Assembly: GCA_046757585.1 (NCBI GenBank)
Contig: JBHHYR010000104.1
Span: forward strand, 1-13,258
Length of the DNA stretch: 13,258 nucleotides
Origin: JBHHYR01 sp046757585
Lineage (GTDB): Bacteria; Desulfobacterota; Binatia; HRBIN30
Direction: 5' to 3'
Below are positions 1 through 6,509 of the stretch, in pieces; the first letter of the stretch is position 1, and every line of letters begins with the position of its first letter. The translations under genes were made by a program, and so were the position numbers. Under the pieces are notes generated by a model. That model was not told the origin of the DNA, made no database searches, and saw only the letters and a list, made by a program, of their open reading frames with translations.

Positions 1-324
1 GTCACGGTCACGCATGATGCCGTGGCCGCGGTGCGGGACGCCGACGTGCTGTATACTGACGTGTGGACCAGTATGGGCCAGGAGGACGAGGCTGCGCGGC
101 GCCGCCGGGATTTCGCGCCGTATCAGATCAACGCGCAACTCATGAGGCACGCCCGCCGGGACGCCGTTGTCATGCACTGCCTCCCTGCCCATCGCGGCGA
201 GGAAGTTACCGATGAGGTTCTCGATGGCCCGCAATCGATCGTCTTCGACCAAGCGGAAAACCGCCTGCATACGCAGAAAGGCGTTATGGTCTGGCTCAGC
301 AAGGCGCGCCGGGGTGACCACTGA
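1..324 (+). CDS. argF: Ornithine carbamoyltransferase, C-terminal part (5' end outside window)
   Basis: This is the last 107 codons of ornithine carbamoyltransferase, which joins carbamoyl phosphate to ornithine to give citrulline in cytoplasmic arginine synthesis. The reading frame is open from base 1, so the N-terminal carbamoyl-phosphate domain lies upstream of the window. The visible part belongs to the ornithine-binding domain: it contains DVWTSMGQE (the conserved D and SMG loop that binds ornithine) and MHCLPAHRGEE, whose HCLP cysteine is the family's catalytic-site signature, followed by the typical C-terminal helix with SIVFDQAENRLHTQK. The stop codon is TGA at 322-324. argG starts 7 bp later on the same strand, so the two are almost certainly one operon and act in consecutive steps. 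No oddity is visible in the part shown. The assignment to the ornithine rather than aspartate enzyme rests on the HCLP and SMG motifs. Confidence 0.96.
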   Translation, partial: VTVTHDAVAAVRDADVLYTDVWTSMGQEDEAARRRRDFAPYQINAQLMRHARRDAVVMHCLPAHRGEEVTDEVLDGPQSIVFDQAENRLHTQKGVMVWLSKARRGDH

Positions 325-331
325 GTAAAAT

Positions 332-1534
332 ATGGCCGACACGGCGCAGACAGTTGTGCTGGCGTATTCCGGTGGGCTTGATACGTCGGTGATCCTGGCC
401 TGGCTCATCGAAACCTACGGCTGCGCGGTGATCGCCTTTTGCGCTGACCTCGGGCAAGGCGACGAGATCCGGTCCGTAGAAGGCAAGGCCAAGGCCAGTG
501 GGGCACGCAAGGTGTACGTCGAGGACCTGCGCGAGGAGTTCGTACGCGACTTCGTCTTCCCCGTCCTGCGTGCCAACGCGGTGTACGAGGGCAGCTATCT
601 GCTCGGCACGTCGATCGCGCGGCCGCTTATTGCCAAACGACAAGTGGAGATCGCAGTCGCAGAAGGCGCCGATGCCGTTGCCCACGGCGCCACGGGCAAG
701 GGCAATGACCAGGTACGCTTCGAGCTGACCTACTACGCGCTGCAACCCAACATCCAGGTCATTGCGCCGTGGCGGATATGGGACCTGACCTCGCGCGCGA
801 AATTGATCGCATTTGCCGAGCGCAAGAAGATCCCCGTCCCGGTCACCAGGGAAAAACCATACAGCTCCGATCGCAACCTGCTCCACGTCAGCTACGAGGG
901 GGGTGTGCTCGAGGATCCTTGGCGCGAGCCGTACGAAGACATGTTCACCCTGACGGTGGCTCCCGAGAAGGCACCCGACCAGCCAGAGTACGTGGAGGTG
1001 ACCTTCGAGGCGGGTGACCCGGTCGCGGTGAACGGCGAGCGTCTATCGCCGGCGAACCTGCTGGCGCGGCTCAACGGGTTGGGTGGAAAACATGGTGTGG
1101 GCCGTGTGGACCTGGTCGAAAACCGTTACGTCGGGATGAAGTCCCGCGGCGTGTACGAGACCCCCGGCGGCACCATCGTGCACGTGGCGCACCGAGCCGT
1201 GGAATCCCTCACGCTGGACCGCGAGGTTCTGCACCTGCGCGACACGCTCATTCCGCGCTACGCGGAGATGGTGTATTACGGCTACTGGTTTTCACCTGAA
1301 CGGCGGATGCTGCAGGCGGCGCTGGACGAGGCACAGCGGGCAGTGAGCGGTACCGTGCGCCTCAAGCTGTACAAGGGTAATGTGATCGTCGCTGGTCGCA
1401 GGTCGCCGCTCTCGCTGTACCGGCCGGACATCGCAACGTTCGAAGAGGACACGGTGTACCGGCAGGCGGATGCTGAAGGCTTCATCCGGCTCAACGCGCT
1501 GCGTTTGAGGATCAGAGCGCTGGTGGAGAAATAG
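332..1534 (+). CDS. argG: Argininosuccinate synthase
   Basis: Argininosuccinate synthase condenses citrulline and aspartate, using ATP that is split to AMP and pyrophosphate. The 400-residue product has the usual family length. The N-terminal pyrophosphatase loop SGGLDTS is at residues 13-19, inside the strand-loop AYSGGLDTSVIL, and GATGKGNDQVRFE, the conserved citrulline/aspartate-binding segment, lies near residues 115-130. Other family blocks include EKPYSSDRNLLHVSYEGG and the C-terminal KGNVIVAGRRSP. The ATG at 332 sits 7 bp behind the argF stop. The only purine-rich stretch upstream (GGGGTGA) is about 20 bases away and too far for a normal ribosome-binding site, so translation may be coupled to argF. 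This gene and argF form a metabolic pair; argininosuccinate lyase (argH) is not in this window. The gene ends exactly where a heptameric repeat element begins (see 1533-1620). Confidence 0.97.
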   Translation: MADTAQTVVLAYSGGLDTSVILAWLIETYGCAVIAFCADLGQGDEIRSVEGKAKASGARKVYVEDLREEFVRDFVFPVLRANAVYEGSYLLGTSIARPLIAKRQVEIAVAEGADAVAHGATGKGNDQVRFELTYYALQPNIQVIAPWRIWDLTSRAKLIAFAERKKIPVPVTREKPYSSDRNLLHVSYEGGVLEDPWREPYEDMFTLTVAPEKAPDQPEYVEVTFEAGDPVAVNGERLSPANLLARLNGLGGKHGVGRVDLVENRYVGMKSRGVYETPGGTIVHVAHRAVESLTLDREVLHLRDTLIPRYAEMVYYGYWFSPERRMLQAALDEAQRAVSGTVRLKLYKGNVIVAGRRSPLSLYRPDIATFEEDTVYRQADAEGFIRLNALRLRIRALVEK

Positions 1535-1620
1535 CTCTCAGCCGTCAGCTATCAGCTGGGAAAACCAATGCGCGATCTCCGTGACCTGAAGGTGTGGCAG
1601 AAAGCTGACGGCTGATAGCT
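1533..1620. repeat. Heptameric inverted-repeat element between argG and ychF
   Basis: Left arm: consecutive heptamers AGCTCTC (1533-1539), AGCCGTC (1540-1546), AGCTATC (1547-1553), then AGCT (1554-1557). Right arm: the complementary units GCTGACG and GCTGATA followed by GCT (1604-1620). AGCCGTCAGCT (1540-1550) pairs perfectly with AGCTGACGGCT (1603-1613), and AGCTATCAGC (1547-1556) pairs with GCTGATAGCT (1611-1620), so two stems compete because the unit order is the same rather than mirrored. About 45 bases between the arms contain a short reading frame resembling a four-helix-bundle gene start. The left arm overlaps the argG stop codon, and the right arm ends 4 bases before the ychF ATG. Heptameric short tandem repeats are known from several bacterial groups (for example STRR sequences in cyanobacteria); that this belongs to such a family is inference. 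Confidence 0.7.
1568..1615 (+). pseudogene. Remnant of four-helix-bundle (23S intervening-sequence, S23/IVP) gene
   Basis: A 15-codon frame, MRDLRDLKVWQKADG then TGA, lies between the two arms of the heptamer repeat. Its first 13 residues closely match, from memory of the family, the N-terminus of the four-helix-bundle proteins once called S23 or intervening-sequence proteins (typical start M-x-D-F/L-R-D-L-K-V-W-Q-K-A). A full member is about 115-125 residues, so roughly 90% is missing and the frame runs into the right repeat arm. A GGGA stretch lies 8 bases before the ATG. The frame is the same as that of ychF, separated by TGA at 1613 and TAG at 1616. It is most simply a deletion remnant; the alternative, a short translated leader feeding ychF by reinitiation across 9 bases, cannot be excluded. 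Confidence 0.6.
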
Positions 1621-1624
1621 TCTT

Positions 1625-2701
1625 ATGAGAGTCGGTATTGCGGGGTTTCCTGGCTCCGGTAAGACCACGATCTTCAACACCTTGACTGGGCAGCACGCGG
1701 ACGTGGGTGGATTCACGGAGCCGGGCAAGGTCCACCTCGGTGCCATCAAGGTTCCCGACGAGCGGGTCGACCGGCTGAGCCGGATTTTCAATCCGCGCAA
1801 GACGACGTACGCGGAGATCATCTTCGTTGACTTTCCCGCGGCGCGTCCTGCCTCGTCTGCGGCACAGGGTCGAGGAAACGGGACAGCCGCGCTCGACACT
1901 GGCACGGTCGCACAACTGCGTGAGACGGACGCCCTGGTGCACGTGGTGCGCGCCTTTCCCAATGCGGTGACGGCGGAGCCAGCACACGCGCTGCGCGACT
2001 TGGAGAACTTCAAGAGCGAGCTGCTCCTGGCTGACCTCGTTCTGATCGAGAAACGCCTCGACCGCTTGAAGAAGGAGAGGGGGAGGGAACAGGAGCGCGC
2101 GCTGTTGGAGCGCTGCAAGGCCCTGCTGGATGCCGAGCGTCCACTGCGCCAGCTCACCCTCACTGCTGAGGAAGCTGCAGCGCTCGCCGGGTTCGGCTTC
2201 CTGTCGCGCCGGCCCCTAATGGTCTTGCTCAACGTGAGCGAGACAGAGGTACGCGCCGATATGCCACCGGCAGTAGCGGCATGGCTCGAGGCGGAGGAGG
2301 TGGAAGGGCTCGTGCTGTCCGGCAAGATCGAAATGGAGATCGCCGGGCTGGATCCGGCTGACCGCCAGGCATTCCTCGAGGACCTGGGGCTCGAGGCGCC
2401 GGCGCGCCAGCGGTTCATCCGGGCTGCCTATCGATTGCTCGATCAAATCAGCTTTCTCACCAGCGGCGAGGACGAAGTGCGGGCGTGGACCATCCGGCGG
2501 GGCACCACGGCCGTGAAGGCTGCCGGCAAGGTTCACAGCGACATCGAGCGTGGGTTTATCCGCGCTGAGGTCGTGCACTACGACGACTTCATACACTATG
2601 GCAGCGAGGCGAAGTGCCGTGAAGCGGGCAAGCTGCGTCTCGAAGGCAAGGAGTATGTGGTCCAGGATGGTGACATCATCCACTTCAGGTTCAACGTGTG
2701 A
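1625..2701 (+). CDS. ychF: Divergent YchF/OLA1-family P-loop NTPase with C-terminal TGS domain
   Basis: The 358-residue product is a TRAFAC-class P-loop protein of the YchF/OLA1 type, a family that binds ATP as well as or better than GTP and associates with ribosomes. The Walker A loop is GFPGSGKTT (residues 7-15). The nucleotide-specificity motif is NVSE (203-206), in the NxxE form typical of YchF, not the NKxD of true GTPases. Residues 125-185 form the coiled helical insertion, and the C-terminus (about 275-358) is the DUF933/TGS domain ending in VVQDGDIIHFRFNV. Oddities: the usual GxPNVGKS loop is replaced, and the G3/switch II DIAG is VDFP (68-71) followed by an Ala/Ser/Gly-rich stretch (about 72-93), so the G3 glycine is lost. 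There is no Shine-Dalgarno sequence before the ATG, because a repeat arm ends at -4. It could be a paralogue rather than the sole YchF of this organism. Confidence 0.87.
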   Translation: MRVGIAGFPGSGKTTIFNTLTGQHADVGGFTEPGKVHLGAIKVPDERVDRLSRIFNPRKTTYAEIIFVDFPAARPASSAAQGRGNGTAALDTGTVAQLRETDALVHVVRAFPNAVTAEPAHALRDLENFKSELLLADLVLIEKRLDRLKKERGREQERALLERCKALLDAERPLRQLTLTAEEAAALAGFGFLSRRPLMVLLNVSETEVRADMPPAVAAWLEAEEVEGLVLSGKIEMEIAGLDPADRQAFLEDLGLEAPARQRFIRAAYRLLDQISFLTSGEDEVRAWTIRRGTTAVKAAGKVHSDIERGFIRAEVVHYDDFIHYGSEAKCREAGKLRLEGKEYVVQDGDIIHFRFNV

Positions 2702-2722
2702 AGCGACGGTCCGTAGTCGCCC

Positions 2723-2745
2723 CCCGGTGAGGCTCTGCTACCGGG
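2723..2745. terminator. Weak inverted repeat at the convergent ychF / KARI-like junction
   Basis: CCCGGT (2723-2728) and ACCGGG (2740-2745) form a 6-bp stem with an 11-base loop, lying between the convergent 3' ends of the ychF-like gene and the minus-strand KARI homologue and overlapping the latter's TAG. There is no T-run on either side, so it is at best a weak bidirectional terminator. No better candidate was seen in the 36-base gap. Confidence 0.25.
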
Positions 2746-3754
2746 ATGTCCGCGGCGCGGCATCCCCAATGCGAAAAGCACGGCGCGCGGCGTCCTCCCA
2801 GCGGGTCATTGGCAGGCTTGCCTGCATGGCGCGGACCTGCTCGAGCATGTGCAGCTTGTCGGTGCGATCACTCGACCATTCCTTCGCAAAGGTGCCGGAG
2901 CGGATCTCTTCCAGCGAAGCCTGCATCTTTTCCCGCAGCTTGGGCTCGAGGTCCGCGTAGCGGGCGCTCCGCGTGATCGTCCCGTACTGGCTCGTGTGCG
3001 AGTGGAGCTGGTGTTGCTTCAACATGCCGACCTCGCGAATTTTCAGGAAGCTGTACGCCATCTCGCCCGAGAGGTAGAGCTCCATGAGCACCGCTTCAGG
3101 GGGGTAGCCCGCCTCCACGAGCGTATCGATCGCCGTCATCATGACCCGGCCGAACGCCGGCCCGAAGGCCTGCTCCGTGAAGAGGTCAAGGGTCGCCTCA
3201 TCGTTCATGGTCATTTCCAGACACCCTGCACGCGTCGAGCCCAGCGCCTTGGCCAACGCCAGCATTCGTTGCTTGGCCGTGGCCGTAGCGTCTCGATGCA
3301 CGCCGACAAAGCTGGGAAATCCCTCGCCTGATAGGTAGCTGTCCCGTACGCCGGCGCCGATCATGCGCGGCGCGATGAACACCACGTCAACGAACTCAGG
3401 CGGTGTGATGAGCTCGAACGCAATGTTATAGCCATGCGCGAAGTCGAGCAGGTTGCCGGGTTTCAAGTACGGCTCGACATCCCGCGCGTACACCTCCGGC
3501 ATGATCTCATCGGGAGTCAGCAGAAACAGGACATCGGCCCGGGCGCTGGCCTCGGCGATGGGCAGCACCTCGAAGCCCGCGGCCAGCGCCGCTTCGCGGT
3601 ATGAGTCTTCGATATTCCCGATGATGACGTCCAAGCCCGAGTCGCGCAGATTCTGCGCCTGCGCGCTGCCCTGGTTCCCGTAGCCCAGGATCGCGATGGT
3701 TTGGCCCTCGATGAAATCGAGGCTGGCATCCTCGTCGTGGTAAATGACCGGCAT
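2738..3754 (-). CDS. Atypical ketol-acid reductoisomerase (IlvC) homologue
   Basis: This 338-residue protein has the size and order of a class I ketol-acid reductoisomerase: an N-terminal Rossmann domain with GYGNQG at 24-29, then the all-helical KARI domain. Canonical IlvC converts acetolactate to dihydroxyisovalerate with Mg2+ and NAD(P)H in valine/isoleucine synthesis. Here, by eye alignment, the catalytic His is kept (DFAHGYN, H107), as are the metal ligands D190 and E194 (LDLFTEQ), E225 and S252. The invariant lysine of the APKxPG block is Arg (APRMIGAG, R130), the GPGH block is gone, and the second Glu of the ExxxE pair is Ser (S229). The cofactor loop GNIEDSY (46-52) is short and acidic, which would favour NADH over NADPH. 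The ATG at 3752-3754 has a strong AAAGGAG 6 bases upstream; longer starts would overlap the diiron gene. The function may not be branched-chain amino acid synthesis. Confidence 0.85.
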   Translation of the reverse strand: MPVIYHDEDASLDFIEGQTIAILGYGNQGSAQAQNLRDSGLDVIIGNIEDSYREAALAAGFEVLPIAEASARADVLFLLTPDEIMPEVYARDVEPYLKPGNLLDFAHGYNIAFELITPPEFVDVVFIAPRMIGAGVRDSYLSGEGFPSFVGVHRDATATAKQRMLALAKALGSTRAGCLEMTMNDEATLDLFTEQAFGPAFGRVMMTAIDTLVEAGYPPEAVLMELYLSGEMAYSFLKIREVGMLKQHQLHSHTSQYGTITRSARYADLEPKLREKMQASLEEIRSGTFAKEWSSDRTDKLHMLEQVRAMQASLPMTRWEDAARRAFRIGDAAPRTSR

Positions 3755-3760
3755 CGCACA

Positions 3761-3767
3761 CTCCTTT
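3761..3767 (-). promoter_or_regulatory. Strong Shine-Dalgarno for KARI homologue
   Basis: On the minus strand this reads AAAGGAG, with 6 bases (TGTGCG) before the ATG. It fixes the start of the KARI-like protein at 3754 and rules out the longer in-frame extension reaching into the diiron gene. Confidence 0.85.
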
Positions 3768-3824
3768 TGCTTGGCACTCTCGCAAGGACGCGCCGGCTCA
3801 GCCGTCTTGCCGGCCTGCTTGCTC

Positions 3825-4925
3825 TCACTGCAGCTCGCCCAGTACCCAGGCGGCGGTGTCTTCCGGCAGCTCCGGGATGCGCTGCATGAACTCCTCGAGG
3901 TTTTCCCCGACCAGGTTGCCGCTGAGGTTTTCACGCAGAAATTCGTGGTAACGCGTGGCGACCCGTTCGCTGAGCAATCCACAACGCTTGAGCGTCGGGA
4001 TCACGAAGCCCTGCACCGGCCCGAGCCGCTGCTTGCGGGGGCGGTGGCGCAGCAATCCATCGCGCTCGTTCCGAATGCACGTGATCAACGCGACGGCGTC
4101 AATGCCCGCTTCGCTCCAGATGTCCATGACGGCGCTCAGGAAAGTTTGCTGGTTGCGCTGGTCGATCAAACTGCGGGCAGCATCGAGCGCGAAGTCCTCG
4201 AGTTCGTCACGCTCGGTGTCGCTGACGTACGGTACACAACGCTGCAGGTACTGGACCCCGTACGCGTGGTGTCGCGATTCGTCACGGGCCACGTACGTCA
4301 ACAGTTCCTTCAGCAGCGGCTCCTTGGTGAGATTGCGCATTTCGCGGAAGCTGTACAGGGCGAGCCCCTCGACGACGATTTGCATGCCAGTGAGCTTCTT
4401 CAGCCAATCGTCGGTCTGCAGCGTGGCATCCAGGATGCGGCGTAGCGCCGGAGCAATCGGGCGGACCTCGTCGAGTTTCTTGATGTACTTGGCAAACACC
4501 TCAACGTGACGCGCCTCGTCCATGGTCTGGGTGGCGGCGTAGAACTTGGCATCGGTGTGCGGTACCGCATTGACCAGCTGTGCGGCGACCATCAAGGCGC
4601 CCTGCTCCCCGTGCAGGAAGGTGCTCAGCCGGAAGCTCGCGGTCCGGCGCTTCAGCTCCCACGTCTGCTCCTCGGTCAGTGACTTCCAGTACGACGTCTC
4701 CTCGATCGGCAGGGCGGCGCCCAAGGGCGTAGCGGAAAATTTCGCCTGATCGATGGGTCGGTCCCAATCAAGGTCCCGTTCGGCCACCCACTGTGCTTCG
4801 GCTGCCTTGACGTAGAGCCGCCGCAGTTCCTCCACCTGGGGCTCGTAATTCCACTGGTAGATGACCTTCATGGCCGTATCCAGATCCGGTTCCTGCGTGG
4901 GGGTGGTCAGGGTGAAGTCGCTCAT
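3825..4925 (-). CDS. Ferritin-like diiron protein (putative oxidase/oxygenase)
   Basis: The 366-residue product is a helical ferritin-like protein with two complete carboxylate/histidine metal-binding sets: E107 (FLHGEQG) with E137 and H140 (DEARH), and E186 (VVEGLAL) with E216 and H219 (DESRH). This E...ExxH...E...ExxH pattern is the diiron site of ribonucleotide reductase R2, bacterial multicomponent monooxygenases, stearoyl-ACP desaturases and AurF-type N-oxygenases, which activate O2. The spacing between halves (about 79 residues) and the absence of other recognisable domains do not let me name a substrate. GAGGAG lies 7 bases upstream of the ATG. The gene follows the coiled-coil gene by 28 bp and precedes the KARI homologue by 70 bp on the same strand, so the three are probably co-transcribed. 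All six ligands are present, so it is probably active. It is predicted to be cytoplasmic: no signal peptide is seen. Confidence 0.88.
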   Translation of the reverse strand: MSDFTLTTPTQEPDLDTAMKVIYQWNYEPQVEELRRLYVKAAEAQWVAERDLDWDRPIDQAKFSATPLGAALPIEETSYWKSLTEEQTWELKRRTASFRLSTFLHGEQGALMVAAQLVNAVPHTDAKFYAATQTMDEARHVEVFAKYIKKLDEVRPIAPALRRILDATLQTDDWLKKLTGMQIVVEGLALYSFREMRNLTKEPLLKELLTYVARDESRHHAYGVQYLQRCVPYVSDTERDELEDFALDAARSLIDQRNQQTFLSAVMDIWSEAGIDAVALITCIRNERDGLLRHRPRKQRLGPVQGFVIPTLKRCGLLSERVATRYHEFLRENLSGNLVGENLEEFMQRIPELPEDTAAWVLGELQ

Positions 4926-4932
4926 AGGGTCA

Positions 4933-4938
4933 CTCCTC
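4933..4938 (-). promoter_or_regulatory. Shine-Dalgarno for the diiron protein
   Basis: On the minus strand this is GAGGAG, 7 bases before the ATG at 4925. It decides the start within a reading frame that otherwise stays open to 5150, inside the neighbouring coiled-coil gene. Confidence 0.8.
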
Positions 4939-4953
4939 GTTGTGCGAGCACGC

Positions 4954-5451
4954 CTAATTGCCTGGCAACTCTTTGCCCGTCTGGTCTTGCTGCTGTGCTT
5001 GCGTGCCGGCAGGCGTGCGTGGTGCGGGCTCGGCGCCCGGTGGCGAAGGCTGGCGCGGCGGTGTGACGGTTGCCGTGTCGAATGACGGTGCCTGGGCGCG
5101 CGACTCCGGCGCTGCGGCTGCGGGCTGCGCCGCGGCCACCGGCTCCGCATTCCGCGCCTGACGGAGCTGTTCCCGTCTTTCCAAGGCGGCGAAGCGTTGT
5201 TCCAGCTTGCGGAAGCTCGCGGTCATCTGCTGGGCAAGCTTCTGGAACTGGTCGAGCTGGCGGTTCATACGTTCCTTCTTCTCCTTCGCCTGCTGCAGCT
5301 TTTGGGTGAGCTCTTGAACTCGTAACTGGAGCGCTACATCTTGAGTGTGAGAGGGGGGCGGTGGGAGTAACAGTCGACTGATCAGCCCGCCTGCCGCCAC
5401 GCCGAGCAGGAGACCGAGGATCACTCCGGAACCGAAACGGAAGCGCAACAT
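4954..5451 (-). CDS. Membrane-anchored coiled-coil protein with Pro/Ala/Gln-rich tail
   Basis: This 165-residue protein has no family I recognise. Residues 9-29 form one hydrophobic segment (GVILGLLLGVAAGGLISRLLL) behind a short basic N-terminus (MLRFRF), best read as an uncleaved signal anchor or an N-terminal transmembrane helix. It is followed by a PPPP break and then a charged, Gln/Lys/Arg-rich helix with heptad-like leucines from about 38 to 100, a likely coiled coil. Residues 103-165 are low-complexity Ala/Pro/Gln, probably disordered. The ATG at 5451 is chosen because it directly precedes the helix; no strong ribosome-binding site is seen. It lies 28 bp upstream of the diiron gene and 98 bp downstream of the DUF72 gene, all on the minus strand. 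A scaffold or spacer role near the membrane is inference from architecture only. Confidence 0.72.
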   Translation of the reverse strand: MLRFRFGSGVILGLLLGVAAGGLISRLLLPPPPSHTQDVALQLRVQELTQKLQQAKEKKERMNRQLDQFQKLAQQMTASFRKLEQRFAALERREQLRQARNAEPVAAAQPAAAAPESRAQAPSFDTATVTPPRQPSPPGAEPAPRTPAGTQAQQQDQTGKELPGN

Positions 5452-5549
5452 GCCAGTAGCCGCCGGGCTGCACGCTGACACAAAGCGGCACACCTCGCAA
5501 ATGCCGGATAGGTGGCACAGTGGCAGCGGCCCCTCGTCTCTCCCTCGCC

Positions 5550-6455
5550 TCAGGCAGCAGGGGCGGTCAACAAGTGCTGCATCGTGAGGGCGTTGCGGAC
5601 GCCGTAGTCTTGATAGCAGTTGTTGAAAATCACGTGAACGGCCTGCGCGGTCCGTAGCTGGCGGATTTTGGCAGCACACTGACGGAGTTCGTCGTCGGAG
5701 TCGAGATACTTGAAGCGCTGAGCAGCCGTAGCCGCGCGCTGAAACCATGCCTGCCGGTTGCGACCATGCAGGCGTACGTAGGCGACGTCGCTGGTCGTGA
5801 CGTACGGAGGGTGCGGGATGCTCCGGATCTGTGGCGCGTCGATGCAGACGAGCGCCAGACCGTGCTGAGCCAGGAAATCAAGCGTCCGCTGCGTCCGGTC
5901 ATCGAACCAGCTGGCGTGCCGGAACTCAATCGCCAGTCGGTCGTCAGGCAGCTGCATGCGGCAGAACGCCAGGTATGCTTCGTGATCGGGACGCGCGGTG
6001 AACCAGGGTGGAAACTGCAACAAGATGCAACCCAGCTTCCCGGCGACACGCAAGGGCATGAGCGCCTTGCGAAACATCTGGAAGGATAACTCCAGGACCT
6101 CGGTTGGCGACCGACTGAGGCGTGGCTGGCGCAGCACGTCCGGCGACAGCAGTCTCTTGATGCCCTCGGGCAGCGCCCGCGTCTCGGCGCCATGTTGTGT
6201 CAGCAAGGCAAACGCCTTGATATGGAAGCGGAAGGTTTCCGGGGTTCGCTGGGTCCACAGCGTGGCGTTGCGCTCGCTCGGCAGAGCATAGTAAGTGGAA
6301 TCCACTTCGACGGTGTTGAAATGCTCGGCGTAGAAGCGCAGGCGGGCCTCGGCATCCTTCACGGTACGTGGATAGAATCCCGTGGCCAACAGCGTCGGGT
6401 CAGTCCACGAGGCTGTGCCGACGCGGTACTCCGGGTGCAGGGCGCTGGCGCTCAT
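5550..6455 (-). CDS. DUF72 (YecE-like) family protein
   Basis: The 301-residue product is a DUF72 protein, a TIM-barrel family of uncertain biochemical role found widely in bacteria and archaea. Diagnostic features are the start of the barrel VGTASWTDP (12-20), the hallmark NTVEVDSTYYALPS (47-60), a middle FHIKAF strand, the LQFPPWF segment, IEFRHASW, and the late block YVRLHGRN, followed by an alpha/beta segment with FNNCYQDYG near the C-terminus. The length is normal and no key block is missing. The ATG at 6455 places the first strand about 10 residues in; a GTG at 6518 would add 21 residues of unconvincing sequence, and neither has a clear Shine-Dalgarno. It is the first gene of the minus-strand cluster; whether it shares a promoter with the coiled-coil/diiron/KARI genes is unknown because of the 98-bp gap. 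Confidence 0.9.
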   Translation of the reverse strand: MSASALHPEYRVGTASWTDPTLLATGFYPRTVKDAEARLRFYAEHFNTVEVDSTYYALPSERNATLWTQRTPETFRFHIKAFALLTQHGAETRALPEGIKRLLSPDVLRQPRLSRSPTEVLELSFQMFRKALMPLRVAGKLGCILLQFPPWFTARPDHEAYLAFCRMQLPDDRLAIEFRHASWFDDRTQRTLDFLAQHGLALVCIDAPQIRSIPHPPYVTTSDVAYVRLHGRNRQAWFQRAATAAQRFKYLDSDDELRQCAAKIRQLRTAQAVHVIFNNCYQDYGVRNALTMQHLLTAPAA

Positions 6456-6477
6456 GGCTGTGGAGAATACCAGACCA

Positions 6478-6509
6478 CCTGCAGCGTGGCGACGCGTGCC
6501 GGCTGCAGG
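6478..6509. promoter_or_regulatory. Inverted repeat in divergent intergenic region (possible operator)
   Basis: CCTGCAGC (6478-6485) and GCTGCAGG (6502-6509) are perfect inverted 8-mers separated by 16 bases, about two helical turns centre to centre. They lie in the 92-bp region between the divergent DUF72 and membrane-protein genes. This arrangement fits a dimeric regulator controlling both, but in high-GC DNA an 8-mer repeat can be chance. Confidence 0.3.

Noticed and set aside
1..12. GTCACGGTCACG repeated at 7487-7498
   Set aside because: A single shared 12-mer in high-GC DNA, once in argF coding and once in the PAS gene, gives no evidence of a mobile or regulatory unit.
1552..2418. Long open frame antisense to ychF
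   Set aside because: It lies wholly opposite a recognisable GTPase gene and its translation is Ser/Arg-rich as expected for a high-GC shadow frame.
3755..3982. N-terminal extension of the KARI homologue
   Set aside because: The extra 76 codons overlap the diiron gene, are unlike KARI, and the strong Shine-Dalgarno at 3761-3767 sets the later start.
3744..4445. 233-codon plus-strand frame opposite the diiron gene
   Set aside because: Opposite strand to a gene with all six iron ligands conserved; no recognisable domain.
4926..5150. N-terminal extension of the diiron protein
   Set aside because: It is Arg/Ser/His-rich, overlaps the coiled-coil gene and lies before a good ribosome-binding site at 4933-4938.
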